Shown here: positions 9,300 through 17,408 of the stretch, one piece after another
Layout: every line of letters begins with the position of its first letter
How positions within the stretch are numbered: the stretch's first letter is position 1
Source of the DNA: Lactococcus petauri
GTDB taxonomy: Bacteria > Bacillota > Bacilli > Lactobacillales > Streptococcaceae
Length of the DNA stretch: 64,000 nucleotides
Assembly: GCF_002154895.1 (NCBI RefSeq)
Contig: NZ_MUIZ01000006.1
Location: forward strand, 1-64,000
Direction of reading: 5' to 3'
Position numbers and translations under genes: made by a program
The notes under the pieces: model-generated
Database searches by the model: none
The model's input: only the letters and a program-made list of their open reading frames with translations
What the model was told of the DNA's origin: nothing

Positions 9300-9503
9300 T
9301 TATTTTTTGTGGTGATCAAGTTTTTCTTTGACATTATCAACTGCATCTTCTGATGCATCTTTAATGTCTGCAGCAACTTCCTTCACCTTACCGATTGTTT
9401 TATCAAGGACGCCTTCAGCTTTTTTCTTGTTGTCACCTGTAACATCACCAACAACTTCTTTAGCGTTACCTTTGAGTTTGTCTGTTGTACCTCTGTCGAC
9501 CAT
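9300..9503 (-). CDS. CsbD-family stress protein
   Basis: 67 residues, highly charged, with the CsbD signature: DKLKGNAKEVVGDVTGDNKKKAEG, then an amphipathic KVKE/DNVKEKL tail. CsbD proteins are abundant general-stress proteins of unknown biochemical role. Lysine- and aspartate-rich composition predicts a small, largely helical or flexible soluble protein. An AAGGAGG site precedes the ATG. Monocistronic. Confidence 0.85.
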   Translation of the reverse strand: MVDRGTTDKLKGNAKEVVGDVTGDNKKKAEGVLDKTIGKVKEVAADIKDASEDAVDNVKEKLDHHKK

Positions 9504-9649
9504 AAAAAATACCTCCTTGTTGTTTATACTTTTATTCTACTGGTTATTGTTTCCTTTTGCAAGGTATTCAACTCGTAAATTTTTAAGCACCTGATTTATA
9601 GGATTTTCTGATGTATGACAGTTTTTATAGAAAACCTAATGCACTATAT

Positions 9650-9678
9650 TTGACTCTGTGAGATTAAACTGCTAAAAT
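9650..9678 (+). promoter_or_regulatory. Promoter of hrtR
   Basis: TTGACT (9650-9655), a 17-bp spacer and TAAAAT (9673-9678) form a good sigma-70-type promoter directly upstream of the palindromic operator. Confidence 0.75.
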
Positions 9679-9689
9679 TTATCCTAAAG

Positions 9690-9702
9690 TGACACTGTGT
9701 CA
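9690..9702. promoter_or_regulatory. HrtR operator
   Basis: TGACAC-T-GTGTCA is a perfect inverted repeat just downstream of the -10 element, between the promoter and the hrtR ribosome site. Its complement, ATGACACAGTGTCAC, differs by one base from the palindrome I recall for L. lactis HrtR. Repressor bound here would block the operon until haem releases it. Confidence 0.8.
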
Positions 9703-9726
9703 TTTATAGAATCAAGGGAGGAAAAA

Positions 9727-10290
9727 ATGCCTAAAGCTACATATTTAAAGCTTCCAGAAGAAAAAAAACAACGCATCTATGCGGCTTGTAAAACCGAGTT
9801 TGCGGATAAACCCTTCCATCAAGCCACGGTGAGAAATATTGTGCAAAGTTTAGAAATCCCTCGGGGCAGTTTTTACCAATATTTTGAAGATTTAACAGAT
9901 TGTTATATCTATGTCCTGTCTCAAGAGACAAGTGAGCTTCACCAGCTTTTCTTAGATGCGATTACAAAATATCCGCTTGAAAAAGCCTTAGATGAATACA
10001 AGCATTTGCTACTAAAGGAACTCGTCCATAATGAAAATTACGCCATATACAAATATCGCTTTTTAGATTGGAATCACGAATTGACATTAGCTTGGAAAAA
10101 GTATAATCCTCAAACATTTGTAAGTAAAGAGCCTGTTTCGCCAATGATTTCTGTGTTTAAAGCAGTTGTGCACGATCTTGTTTACAGACTATTTGCAGAA
10201 GAGTGGAGTGATCAAGAATTTGTTGCGCACTATGACAGTGAAGTCGCAGTGATTATGAATGGCCTCTCAGGCAGTCAAAATCATCAATAA
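9727..10290 (+). CDS. hrtR: Haem-sensing TetR-family repressor HrtR
   Basis: 187 residues; an N-terminal TetR helix-turn-helix (ATVRNIVQSLEIPRGSFYQYFEDL) and a ligand-binding C-terminal domain. With the start at the ATG at 9727 (AGGGAGG upstream), His72 (in SELHQLF) and His149 (in KAVVHDLVYRLF) fall exactly at the positions described as haem axial ligands in L. lactis HrtR. An upstream in-frame GTG at 9697 lies inside the operator and is rejected. It should repress its own operon with hrtB and hrtA and let go when haem binds. Confidence 0.9.
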   Translation: MPKATYLKLPEEKKQRIYAACKTEFADKPFHQATVRNIVQSLEIPRGSFYQYFEDLTDCYIYVLSQETSELHQLFLDAITKYPLEKALDEYKHLLLKELVHNENYAIYKYRFLDWNHELTLAWKKYNPQTFVSKEPVSPMISVFKAVVHDLVYRLFAEEWSDQEFVAHYDSEVAVIMNGLSGSQNHQ

Positions 10291-10325
10291 AGAAGAGAAC
10301 GAAGAGTTCTTCAAGGAGTTGTATT

Positions 10326-11399
10326 ATGTTTTTATCACTTAAAGAAATATTTTATTACAAGACAAGGTACACTTTGATTGCAACAATCATATTTTTGGTT
10401 TCTTATGTTGTTTTCATATTGTCAGGCCTATCAACTGGCCTTGCCAGCCAGTTTAAACAAGCTGTAGTGGACTGGAATGCAGAAAAGATTGTTCTGTCAG
10501 ACAGCTCGAATAACATTCTGTCTGCTTCGCAGATTTCAAAAGCAGAGTTAGATAATATTGATGGAAAAGAGTTGTCTCCCGTTTCAGTTTTTTCAACTTC
10601 TATTAATCAGGGAGAGGATAAAAGAGAGAATATTACGGTTATGGCGCTCCCAATAGGTTCCGATATTCTACCACAAGTCAAGGATGGCGTTGATTTTTCA
10701 GAAGACAAGAAAGAAATCATCATCCCAGAAAATCTTGCTGACAAGGGCTATAAAGTGGGAGACAAGATAAAGGTAGGGAATAACGATACAGAGTTAAAAA
10801 TCGTTGGTATCGCCAAACCGACCTATTACTCAGCAACACCTGTCGTCTACAGTTCATTTGCTACGCTTTCCGCAATTAAAAACATGAACGCAGCAGCCGC
10901 AGATGATTCTGTTAATGGTGTCATCGTAAAATCGGGTCAAGTAACCTTGAAAGGTTCAAGTTCAGATAAATTGAAAGTCATCACAACTTCTGAACTTATC
11001 AACAATATCCCAGGTTATTCTGCACAGAAAACAACACTGAGCGCAATGATTTATTTCTTGTTCTTGATTGTGCTGCTCATTATTGCTGTCTTTATGTATG
11101 TTATTACGCTTCAAAAAGTTCCAATCTTTGGGATTATGAAGGCGCAAGGGATTTCAAACTTCCTTATCATGAAGTCGATCTTATGGCAAAGTTTCTGGCT
11201 AGCATTGGTCGGTGTAGTTGCAGCTTTTGGTGGGAGCTATCTCACAAGCTTCGTGCTACCACAAGCTATGCCGTTTGCAATTGATTTTTCTATATGGACA
11301 ATTTATGGGCTCATATTGATTGTCGTATCAATACTGGGTTCTGTATTTTCACTGTATACGATTAGAAAAATTGATCCTACTCAAGCGATTGGAGGTTAA
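10326..11399 (+). CDS. hrtB: Haem-efflux ABC permease HrtB
   Basis: A 357-residue MacB/FtsX-type permease: one helix near the N-terminus (about 15-37), a roughly 190-residue extracytoplasmic domain, then three helices (about 240-265, 290-315, 325-345), ending before KIDPTQAIGG. This four-helix mechanotransmission fold matches HrtB. It lies 35 bp after hrtR and two bases before the ATPase. In the known system HrtBA extracts haem from the membrane to prevent toxicity; assignment here rests on the fold and the operon with HrtR. Confidence 0.85.
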   Translation: MFLSLKEIFYYKTRYTLIATIIFLVSYVVFILSGLSTGLASQFKQAVVDWNAEKIVLSDSSNNILSASQISKAELDNIDGKELSPVSVFSTSINQGEDKRENITVMALPIGSDILPQVKDGVDFSEDKKEIIIPENLADKGYKVGDKIKVGNNDTELKIVGIAKPTYYSATPVVYSSFATLSAIKNMNAAAADDSVNGVIVKSGQVTLKGSSSDKLKVITTSELINNIPGYSAQKTTLSAMIYFLFLIVLLIIAVFMYVITLQKVPIFGIMKAQGISNFLIMKSILWQSFWLALVGVVAAFGGSYLTSFVLPQAMPFAIDFSIWTIYGLILIVVSILGSVFSLYTIRKIDPTQAIGG

Positions 11400-11401
11400 T
11401 A

Positions 11402-12082
11402 ATGAAAGATATTCTACATATGGATAAAGTCACAAAGAGCTTTGGTAAGGGGCGAACAGAAGTTCAAGCCTTGAAAGGCATTGATCTACGGGTACAAGCT
11501 GGGGAGTTTATCTCAATCATTGGTCCTTCAGGCTCTGGTAAAAGTACTTTTCTAACAATTGCTGGAGGGCTTCAGTCATCAACAACAGGGACAACAAAAA
11601 TCAATACGATTGATTTTAATAAACTCTCAGAAAAAGAACGCTCAAAAGTAAGATTTAAAGAAGTAGGTTTTATCTTACAAGCTTCGAATCTCATACCTTA
11701 TTTGACTGTCAAAGAACAGTTGAAACTTGTGGATAAGATAAATAAAAAGAACATTAATCGAGGCAAAATAGATGAAATGCTCGACTCTTTAGATATTTTA
11801 GAGCTACAAGATAAATATCCTGGGGAACTCTCTGGTGGGGAACGTCAACGTGTTGCAATCACACGTGCACTCTATAATGATCCAAGCTTGATTTTAGCTG
11901 ACGAACCGACAGCCAGCTTAGATACAGAAAGGGCTTATCAGGTTGTGGATATTTTAAGAAAAGAAGCACATGAAAAAAATAAAGCCACTATTATGGTCAC
12001 CCATGATTCGCGGATGATCAAAAATAGTGACAGCGTATATCGTATTGAAGACGGCAACCTCTTTAAGGTAGACAATCCTTGA
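11402..12082 (+). CDS. hrtA: Haem-efflux ABC ATPase HrtA
   Basis: 226 residues, a complete MacB/LolD-type ATPase: Walker A GPSGSGKST, signature LSGGERQR, Walker B LILADEPTASLD and the H-loop MVTHD. It follows hrtB directly and should power haem export by the HrtB dimer. A strong bidirectional terminator ends the operon. Confidence 0.87.
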   Translation: MKDILHMDKVTKSFGKGRTEVQALKGIDLRVQAGEFISIIGPSGSGKSTFLTIAGGLQSSTTGTTKINTIDFNKLSEKERSKVRFKEVGFILQASNLIPYLTVKEQLKLVDKINKKNINRGKIDEMLDSLDILELQDKYPGELSGGERQRVAITRALYNDPSLILADEPTASLDTERAYQVVDILRKEAHEKNKATIMVTHDSRMIKNSDSVYRIEDGNLFKVDNP

Positions 12083-12094
12083 GGGAGGATAAAT

Positions 12095-12124
12095 AAAAAA
12101 TGAGGGAGTTTTCCCTCATTTTTT
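12095..12124. terminator. Bidirectional terminator after hrtA
   Basis: A long stem (TGAGGGA with TCCCTCA, flanked by six A and six T) lies between two converging genes. Confidence 0.88.
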
Positions 12125-12129
12125 ACGGT

Positions 12130-13476
12130 TTATATTTTACGACGTTTTAAATAGAAGTAAGAGACGATGAGAATAAGAAAACCGCCAATCGAAAGAAGAG
12201 CTAAACCGTAAAAAATATGCGCAGCACTTAGATGTGATGATTGTGGATTAATTAATTGTAGGAAAAATGTTTTTGAATTATTTTGCTTCTCAGTAAGAAA
12301 CAAGAGGAAAATAATGAGAAAGAATTGATGAATCAAGGAACCTTTTTTTTGAGTTGTGTTTTTTAGAAGAATACGGTGGTCTTCGGGAATATGAAGTGCC
12401 ATGAAATACTGGTTATTGAGCCATTTGTTTAGGAGAAAATGTCCATAGCTTAATAAGAAAAAACTAAAACTCAGAGCAGAAGGTACTAACGTCATCAATA
12501 ACCCAAGCACTAATCCCAGTAAAATGAAATTATCCATGTGTGGGACCAATTGAGTGATTTTCTTATAAGTTGCTAATGCGATGACCATTCCTAAAGCATA
12601 AGGCAGGTACAATAAAAGATTTTCTGAACCTTTACCAAAGATATTGATGACATAGAGAGAACCGAACAGAAAAAGAAAATTACCAATTGCACCGTTAAGA
12701 AAAGTTAAGATATTTAGGGAAAGTGGTATTTGATAATTCCGGTATTCTTTTCTCGTTTTGTAAATAAGAAAAACAAAGAAAAAACTAAAACCTAGCAATG
12801 AAACCCCAATAGCCAAGGCAGAACTTAGAAGTCTTCCCGTACGTAAGAGGATTAATAGAAGGCAGAGCCCCGTAAAAATAAATAGGTCTTTTTTAGAGAG
12901 ATATAGAGCGGCTTCGGGTTTCATTTTGTTAGTGAGAACCTGTTTACCTACGGCTTCATAGGCATATCCAAGAGCAATTGCATAAAACAAAATGTATAAG
13001 CCAAATGATAAGGAAAGTCCCAAAGTCCCTGAAAGGGTCAATCCTGCAAATAAAGCAATCAAAGCTAAGAGAAGAAGAGGATAGGAAGTTTTCTTTTCCG
13101 TATTTGGCTGAAAGTGATTAAGTGTGACTGTCGCAGTAGGAAGCCATGAGGCGCTTAAACCAATAAGAACACCTGCAGGCAGATATAACCAAGAATTCAA
13201 GGGGCCAATAAAAGCAAACACAGAACCTGCAAGGCCTGTATACAAGGATAGAATAAGAAGTTCTAAACTAGAAATAGTATTTTTAATGGCACGGACCAGA
13301 AAGACGCCAAGGATACGACAAGTATAGTATAAAGCGAAGGGTAAAACAGAACGTTCAGTTATTCCATCATTTAAACTAAGAAAAAGCAAGAAGGGCACCA
13401 TGATAACGGTATTGGAAAGAACCACTAACATTGACTTTCCCCAATCATAAGCTATTTCACGTATTTTAATTCTCAT
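12130..13476 (-). CDS. Polytopic membrane protein, MFS-like, unknown function
   Basis: 448 residues with about twelve hydrophobic helices separated by short basic loops, beginning MRIKIREIAYDWGKS and ending YFYLKRRKI. The even distribution of helices and a longer central loop (near residues 180-200) suggest a major-facilitator-like transporter, but I see no diagnostic MFS motif A and do not recognise the family. GAGGT eight bases before the ATG supports the start. No partner gene on the same strand. Confidence 0.6.
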   Translation of the reverse strand: MRIKIREIAYDWGKSMLVVLSNTVIMVPFLLFLSLNDGITERSVLPFALYYTCRILGVFLVRAIKNTISSLELLILSLYTGLAGSVFAFIGPLNSWLYLPAGVLIGLSASWLPTATVTLNHFQPNTEKKTSYPLLLLALIALFAGLTLSGTLGLSLSFGLYILFYAIALGYAYEAVGKQVLTNKMKPEAALYLSKKDLFIFTGLCLLLILLRTGRLLSSALAIGVSLLGFSFFFVFLIYKTRKEYRNYQIPLSLNILTFLNGAIGNFLFLFGSLYVINIFGKGSENLLLYLPYALGMVIALATYKKITQLVPHMDNFILLGLVLGLLMTLVPSALSFSFFLLSYGHFLLNKWLNNQYFMALHIPEDHRILLKNTTQKKGSLIHQFFLIIFLLFLTEKQNNSKTFFLQLINPQSSHLSAAHIFYGLALLSIGGFLILIVSYFYLKRRKI

Positions 13477-13647
13477 TTTTCTACCTCTAAATTTTTGCTA
13501 AGAAACAAAATGAATTATCTGAATTATTATATCACGTTGCTTATAAAGATAACAGGGAGTTGTGTGAACAAGAGAAAAATCAAAGAAGGAAGCAGTCTAT
13601 ATTAAAAAAATGAGTGAGATATTCTTAAACCTTAAAAAATGATTAAA

Positions 13648-13676
13648 TTGAACAATCAACTCGTTTAAGTTATAAT
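13648..13676 (+). promoter_or_regulatory. Promoter of the c-di-GMP/exopolysaccharide operon
   Basis: TTGAAC (13648-13653), a 17-bp spacer and TATAAT (13671-13676) stand about 120 bp ahead of the glycosyltransferase. The 316-bp gap between the flanking genes holds this promoter, the mini-ORF and a hairpin, and no other gene that I can see. Confidence 0.75.
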
Positions 13677-13697
13677 AGATGCAATAAGGAGGGATTT

Positions 13698-13733
13698 ATG
13701 AGACATATGAAAGAGAACAGTATGTTTTTCTAA
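13698..13733 (+). CDS. 11-codon leader mini-ORF
   Basis: ATG at 13698 follows AAGGAGGG, one of the strongest ribosome sites in the window, and encodes MRHMKENSMFF before TAA. It lies between the promoter and the exopolysaccharide genes. A reading frame this short with so strong an initiation site suggests a leader peptide whose translation controls the downstream start, but conservation is untested. Confidence 0.4.
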   Translation: MRHMKENSMFF

Positions 13734-13746
13734 AAAGATATATACT

Positions 13747-13790
13747 CTAAATCCCGCCAAAATACAGAAGTAATATAGTAGGGAGTTTAG
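13747..13790 (+). promoter_or_regulatory. Hairpin covering the glycosyltransferase ribosome site
   Basis: CTAAATCCC (13747-13755) can pair with GGGAGTTTAG (13781-13790), leaving one bulged base and a 25-nt loop. The right arm contains GGGAG, the ribosome site of the GTG at 13793, so folding would hide it. The left arm starts 14 nt after the mini-ORF stop. Confidence 0.35.
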
Positions 13791-13792
13791 TA

Positions 13793-15925
13793 GTGAAAAA
13801 GATTGAATTAAATGTATCGAGGGTGATTTATGGCTTATTGGGCTTAACTTTAACCTTTGATGTGCTCTTGTCATTAAGTCAACGCACACTTTATGAAAAT
13901 TTAAGTTCAGTTCTATTGCTCGTAGCTCCAATCCTGATCATGGTTTATATCATTTCGACGCAAAGTGGTAGAAAGAGTACGTGGAAAACAGCACTTTTGT
14001 TTTTAATGCTGTTTCTAATTTTTGTCCTTGAAACGGGCGTTGTGATTGGGCACGGCTTAAGTCCAACACCGCTCTTCAATGTTTTAGCGGTGATTGCATA
14101 TACAGGTCTCATAAGAATTTTCCTAGAAAAGAAGTGGACAATGGAGTTGGCTACTTTGAAAAGATGGACCTTTGGACTTTCAGGATTTTATCTTATCCTT
14201 GCACTCATCTTTGGTTTTTTTACGGTAAATCAAATTCCAACTGAAATATACAGCAATGTTCGTATCTTTTTAGTTGTACTGACCTTGGGTGTTCAACTTT
14301 TATTGCTTGGTCTTTCAGGTGTAATTTTATTTAATAAATTAAGAAAAAGTATTGGAAATTTTGCTTGGGGCTTTACGGTAGTGCTTCTCAGCATTTTTGG
14401 AGGTATTCTTTTCTATGTACTACAGGCTGACGTCAATGCACAGCTAGTAGCCCGCTTTTTATTGCTTGTCCAAATCGTTATGGCAATCTCATTGATTATC
14501 GAAAGCATCTATACTGGTCTTTCCAATTACTTTAAGCCATACAATAAAATACTGCTTTACTTGGTTTCTATCTTGCCACTTGTTTTTCTTTTCGAAAATA
14601 AATTCTGGGGCATGAGCTATTTGAAAGAGATTTTTGAAATCATGATTAGTAAATTGACATTTTTTGCAGTATTTTTCTCAATTCTCACTTTTATTTATTA
14701 TACGATAGAAACAATCTTGCTCTGGTATGCTTACAGTACAAAAAGCTATACGAGTGATCTCAGTCATGTTGAGATTGAAACGAATTATCGGATCATTGTA
14801 TTAATTCCTTGTATGAACGAAGAGTTAGTCATCAAAAACACTGTGAAAAGCTTGTTAAATACCAATTATGAAAATCTTGATATTTATGTGATTGATGATG
14901 CCAGCATTGATAATACGGTGCAAGAAGTTCAAGAATTCCAAGGTAATAAGAGATTCCATCTTCTCCAAAGATTCCAGCCTCAAGCGCAGCAAGGAAAAGG
15001 TGAGGCACTCAATTGGGCTTATAAGAAAATAACGGATTCTTATATTGATAAAGGTTATATTTTTGAAGAAACACTTATCACTATTATTGATGCAGACTCA
15101 AGTGTGGCAACAGATTACTTTGACAAGGTAAATTTGGTCTTTAACTCGGATTTTGAATTGACTGGTTTACAATCAAAAGTACAAGTAATCAACCGTAACA
15201 GAGACACATCACAAGATTTGGAATTTGGTGAGATTATTAATGCGACTCAATCTTTGCGTAGTAAAACAAATACAGTAGCCTTTGGTGGAAACGGACAGTT
15301 TTGTAAACTTAGCACTCTTTATTCTTTGCATGAAGCACCATGGACAACATCGCTAGTAGAGGATTTTGACCTTTCTTTACGTCTCTTTTTATCTGATATA
15401 TATAATGTACGTAATGTCCAATATGATGATATTAAAATCAAACAAACAGGAATCTATGATGATACGATGTCCTTAGTTAAACAGCGCGTGCGGTGGGCAC
15501 AAGGCAATATCCAAACCTTTAAGTACATATTCCCTATTATCAAATCAGAAAATTTAGAGTTCAAACAAAAATTAGAGCTGTGTTTTACCCTGATAAAACC
15601 TTGGTTGATGGCTATAGAATATGTAGTCGTTATTTACACAGGCGTTGTTTTATTTGGCACATTGCTGCTTTTTGGTTTAAACGATGCAGTGAAAAGCTTT
15701 GTTATAATCTTTGCCTTGATGGTACTCTACATTTTCCTTATCAATGTTGTCTGGGCAGTCCTGTATAATAAAAACTCTCAGGAAAAATTCAGATGGGGCC
15801 ATGTTTTAAGCGATGCTTACTATTTGACCAAGTTTTTGATTGTTCTCAGTCAAATCTATCCGCAAGCGACACTCAGATATTTCAGATCGCAAAATACATG
15901 GGATAAAACGAAACGTCAAGCTTAA
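13793..15925 (+). CDS. Processive family-2 glycosyltransferase (exopolysaccharide synthase)
   Basis: 710 residues. About eight hydrophobic helices fill residues 10-340, then a cytoplasmic GT2 domain with DDASIDNTV (UDP binding), DADS, GNGQFCK, EDFDLSLRL and QRVRWAQGN, i.e. the D, DxD, (E/T)ED and Q(Q/R)xRW set of processive synthases such as BcsA and PgaC; three further helices close the pore. No PilZ domain is visible, so c-di-GMP control would need another protein. It starts at GTG and heads an operon with two EAL-type proteins, a GGDEF protein and a UDP-GlcNAc 2-epimerase. The polymer may contain ManNAc or GlcNAc; this is inferred from the epimerase. Confidence 0.85.
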   Translation: MKKIELNVSRVIYGLLGLTLTFDVLLSLSQRTLYENLSSVLLLVAPILIMVYIISTQSGRKSTWKTALLFLMLFLIFVLETGVVIGHGLSPTPLFNVLAVIAYTGLIRIFLEKKWTMELATLKRWTFGLSGFYLILALIFGFFTVNQIPTEIYSNVRIFLVVLTLGVQLLLLGLSGVILFNKLRKSIGNFAWGFTVVLLSIFGGILFYVLQADVNAQLVARFLLLVQIVMAISLIIESIYTGLSNYFKPYNKILLYLVSILPLVFLFENKFWGMSYLKEIFEIMISKLTFFAVFFSILTFIYYTIETILLWYAYSTKSYTSDLSHVEIETNYRIIVLIPCMNEELVIKNTVKSLLNTNYENLDIYVIDDASIDNTVQEVQEFQGNKRFHLLQRFQPQAQQGKGEALNWAYKKITDSYIDKGYIFEETLITIIDADSSVATDYFDKVNLVFNSDFELTGLQSKVQVINRNRDTSQDLEFGEIINATQSLRSKTNTVAFGGNGQFCKLSTLYSLHEAPWTTSLVEDFDLSLRLFLSDIYNVRNVQYDDIKIKQTGIYDDTMSLVKQRVRWAQGNIQTFKYIFPIIKSENLEFKQKLELCFTLIKPWLMAIEYVVVIYTGVVLFGTLLLFGLNDAVKSFVIIFALMVLYIFLINVVWAVLYNKNSQEKFRWGHVLSDAYYLTKFLIVLSQIYPQATLRYFRSQNTWDKTKRQA

Positions 15926-15961
15926 TTTTTCATAAAAAATTGTAAAAAGAAAGGATGCAAC

Positions 15962-16648
15962 TTGAAAAAATATATCTTACAAGAGAATAATTTTGTTTAT
16001 TTTTATAATAAAATATATGATCATGCGCATAGTATAAAAGGAGTGGAGTGCGTGCTTCGTGAACAAAATGATAAGCAAGAATGGGTCCTTCCACAAAATA
16101 TCGATAACTTACCTTTTTTCATACTCAAAGATAATGTAAAAGAAAGCATCAAAGTTGCGAATCCCGAACATTTTAAAGTTGTCATTAAACTTACGCTTGA
16201 ACAATTTCTGAGTCGCAAGTTTAAAAAGAATATCAAAACGATTGCTGAGTCACTCCAACCATTTGACCTTATTATTGAAATATCTCATAATGAGATTGTG
16301 AAAAAGAAGAAGAGTCTAAGACGTGTCAGTCGTAGAATTACAAAGTGCAAAGCCTATGGTATCAATTTTTCTATCAATAATCTTGGAGCCGAATTCTATT
16401 TTGCCCGCAACATTCATCGCTTGCTTCCTTTAATTGATGTATTGAAGTTAGATATGCGACATTTTAATGATAAAGAAAAATGGATTGATTTAACCATTAA
16501 GTTTTGGAAGAAACTTGCCAATAAATATCAACTTGAGTTAGTTGTATCCGGTGTTGAAACGGATGAAGATGAAAAACTTGTTGATTTATTAGACATCAAT
16601 TTGAGGCAGGGTTATCTTTATGGCCCACCTCAAGCAGTGATTGACTGA
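15962..16648 (+). CDS. Degenerate EAL-domain protein (probable c-di-GMP effector)
   Basis: 228 residues, TTG start after GAAAGGATG. The EAL fold is recognisable: ECVLR for the EAL motif, IEIS, DVLKLD and QGYLYGPP. Key catalytic positions are lost: the metal-binding DDF has become NNL, the Asn of NxS is Lys, and the Glu of EGVE is Ser (VSGVE). It should therefore be unable to hydrolyse c-di-GMP. Lying beside a synthase without PilZ, it could bind the nucleotide and gate polymer synthesis; this is inferred. Confidence 0.75.
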   Translation: MKKYILQENNFVYFYNKIYDHAHSIKGVECVLREQNDKQEWVLPQNIDNLPFFILKDNVKESIKVANPEHFKVVIKLTLEQFLSRKFKKNIKTIAESLQPFDLIIEISHNEIVKKKKSLRRVSRRITKCKAYGINFSINNLGAEFYFARNIHRLLPLIDVLKLDMRHFNDKEKWIDLTIKFWKKLANKYQLELVVSGVETDEDEKLVDLLDINLRQGYLYGPPQAVID

Positions 16649-16712
16649 GAAAACTTTTTACCCCTGAACAGAAGGAAAGAGCTTTTCAGTATATTTGAGG
16701 AGAAAAGTAGGC

Positions 16713-17393
16713 TTGAAATTTGACGAATTAATTTTTTATAGACAAAAAATTTGTGATTTTACTCAAAATGACAAAGAAGAATACGAACTGTTATTGAGAT
16801 ATAAACATGCTGATGTTTGTTATTTCCCGTCGGAGATGTTTGATGAGATTGTTTCTGACCATCAGCTCCATAATTTATACCTTCAAAGGCTGGAAGTCCT
16901 CTTGGAAGAACAGCTCAGTAAGGATGATTATATTTATTCCCTGAATCTGGATTATCAAGAACTTTATTTTGAAGAAACGGTAGAATTTTTGAGGACATTT
17001 AAATATAGGAACAGGTTAAGATTAGAACTCACAGAGCGCTTGCCCGTAAACTGTCAAAATGAAGAAGACTTCTTGCCGATTGAAGCCATCCAAACGCTTA
17101 AGAATTTGGGATATGCGATTGCTCTAGACGATTTTTTATCGGGGATAAATCATTATAAAACGCTATTCATCCTAGATGATTATATTGATCGTGTAAAGAT
17201 TTCAGCCTTAGATTTTAACAGTTATTTATCACCTACTAAGTTAAAGGATTTTATATTTTCAATTGTTGATACGATTAAATTTCTTAAGAAGGAGATTGTA
17301 ATTGAAGGAGTTGAGGTGGAAGAGCTTCTCGCAAGTTTTCCAAAAGAATGGCTCCAACAAACTTATTACTATGATAGACCGCATAGCTTCTAA
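16713..17393 (+). CDS. EAL-domain protein (probable c-di-GMP phosphodiesterase)
   Basis: 226 residues. I place the start at the TTG at 16713, ten bases after GAGGAG; a TTG at 16695 overlaps that site. Conserved: ELLLRY (EAL), SLNLDY (Asn), LELTE, ALDDFLSG (both Asp), the Lys of VKIS, EGVE and the final Gln. The second Asp of the KID motif is Ser and QG is QT. Most metal and substrate ligands are kept, so it may be an active phosphodiesterase, in contrast to its neighbour. Part of the exopolysaccharide operon. Confidence 0.75.
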   Translation: MKFDELIFYRQKICDFTQNDKEEYELLLRYKHADVCYFPSEMFDEIVSDHQLHNLYLQRLEVLLEEQLSKDDYIYSLNLDYQELYFEETVEFLRTFKYRNRLRLELTERLPVNCQNEEDFLPIEAIQTLKNLGYAIALDDFLSGINHYKTLFILDDYIDRVKISALDFNSYLSPTKLKDFIFSIVDTIKFLKKEIVIEGVEVEELLASFPKEWLQQTYYYDRPHSF

Positions 17394-17408
17394 TAAAGGA
17401 GAAAAAAG

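Noticed and set aside
9697-9726. GTG at 9697 as the start of hrtR
   Set aside because: It lies in the operator palindrome, upstream of the ribosome site AGGGAGG; only the ATG at 9727 puts His72 and His149 at the expected positions.
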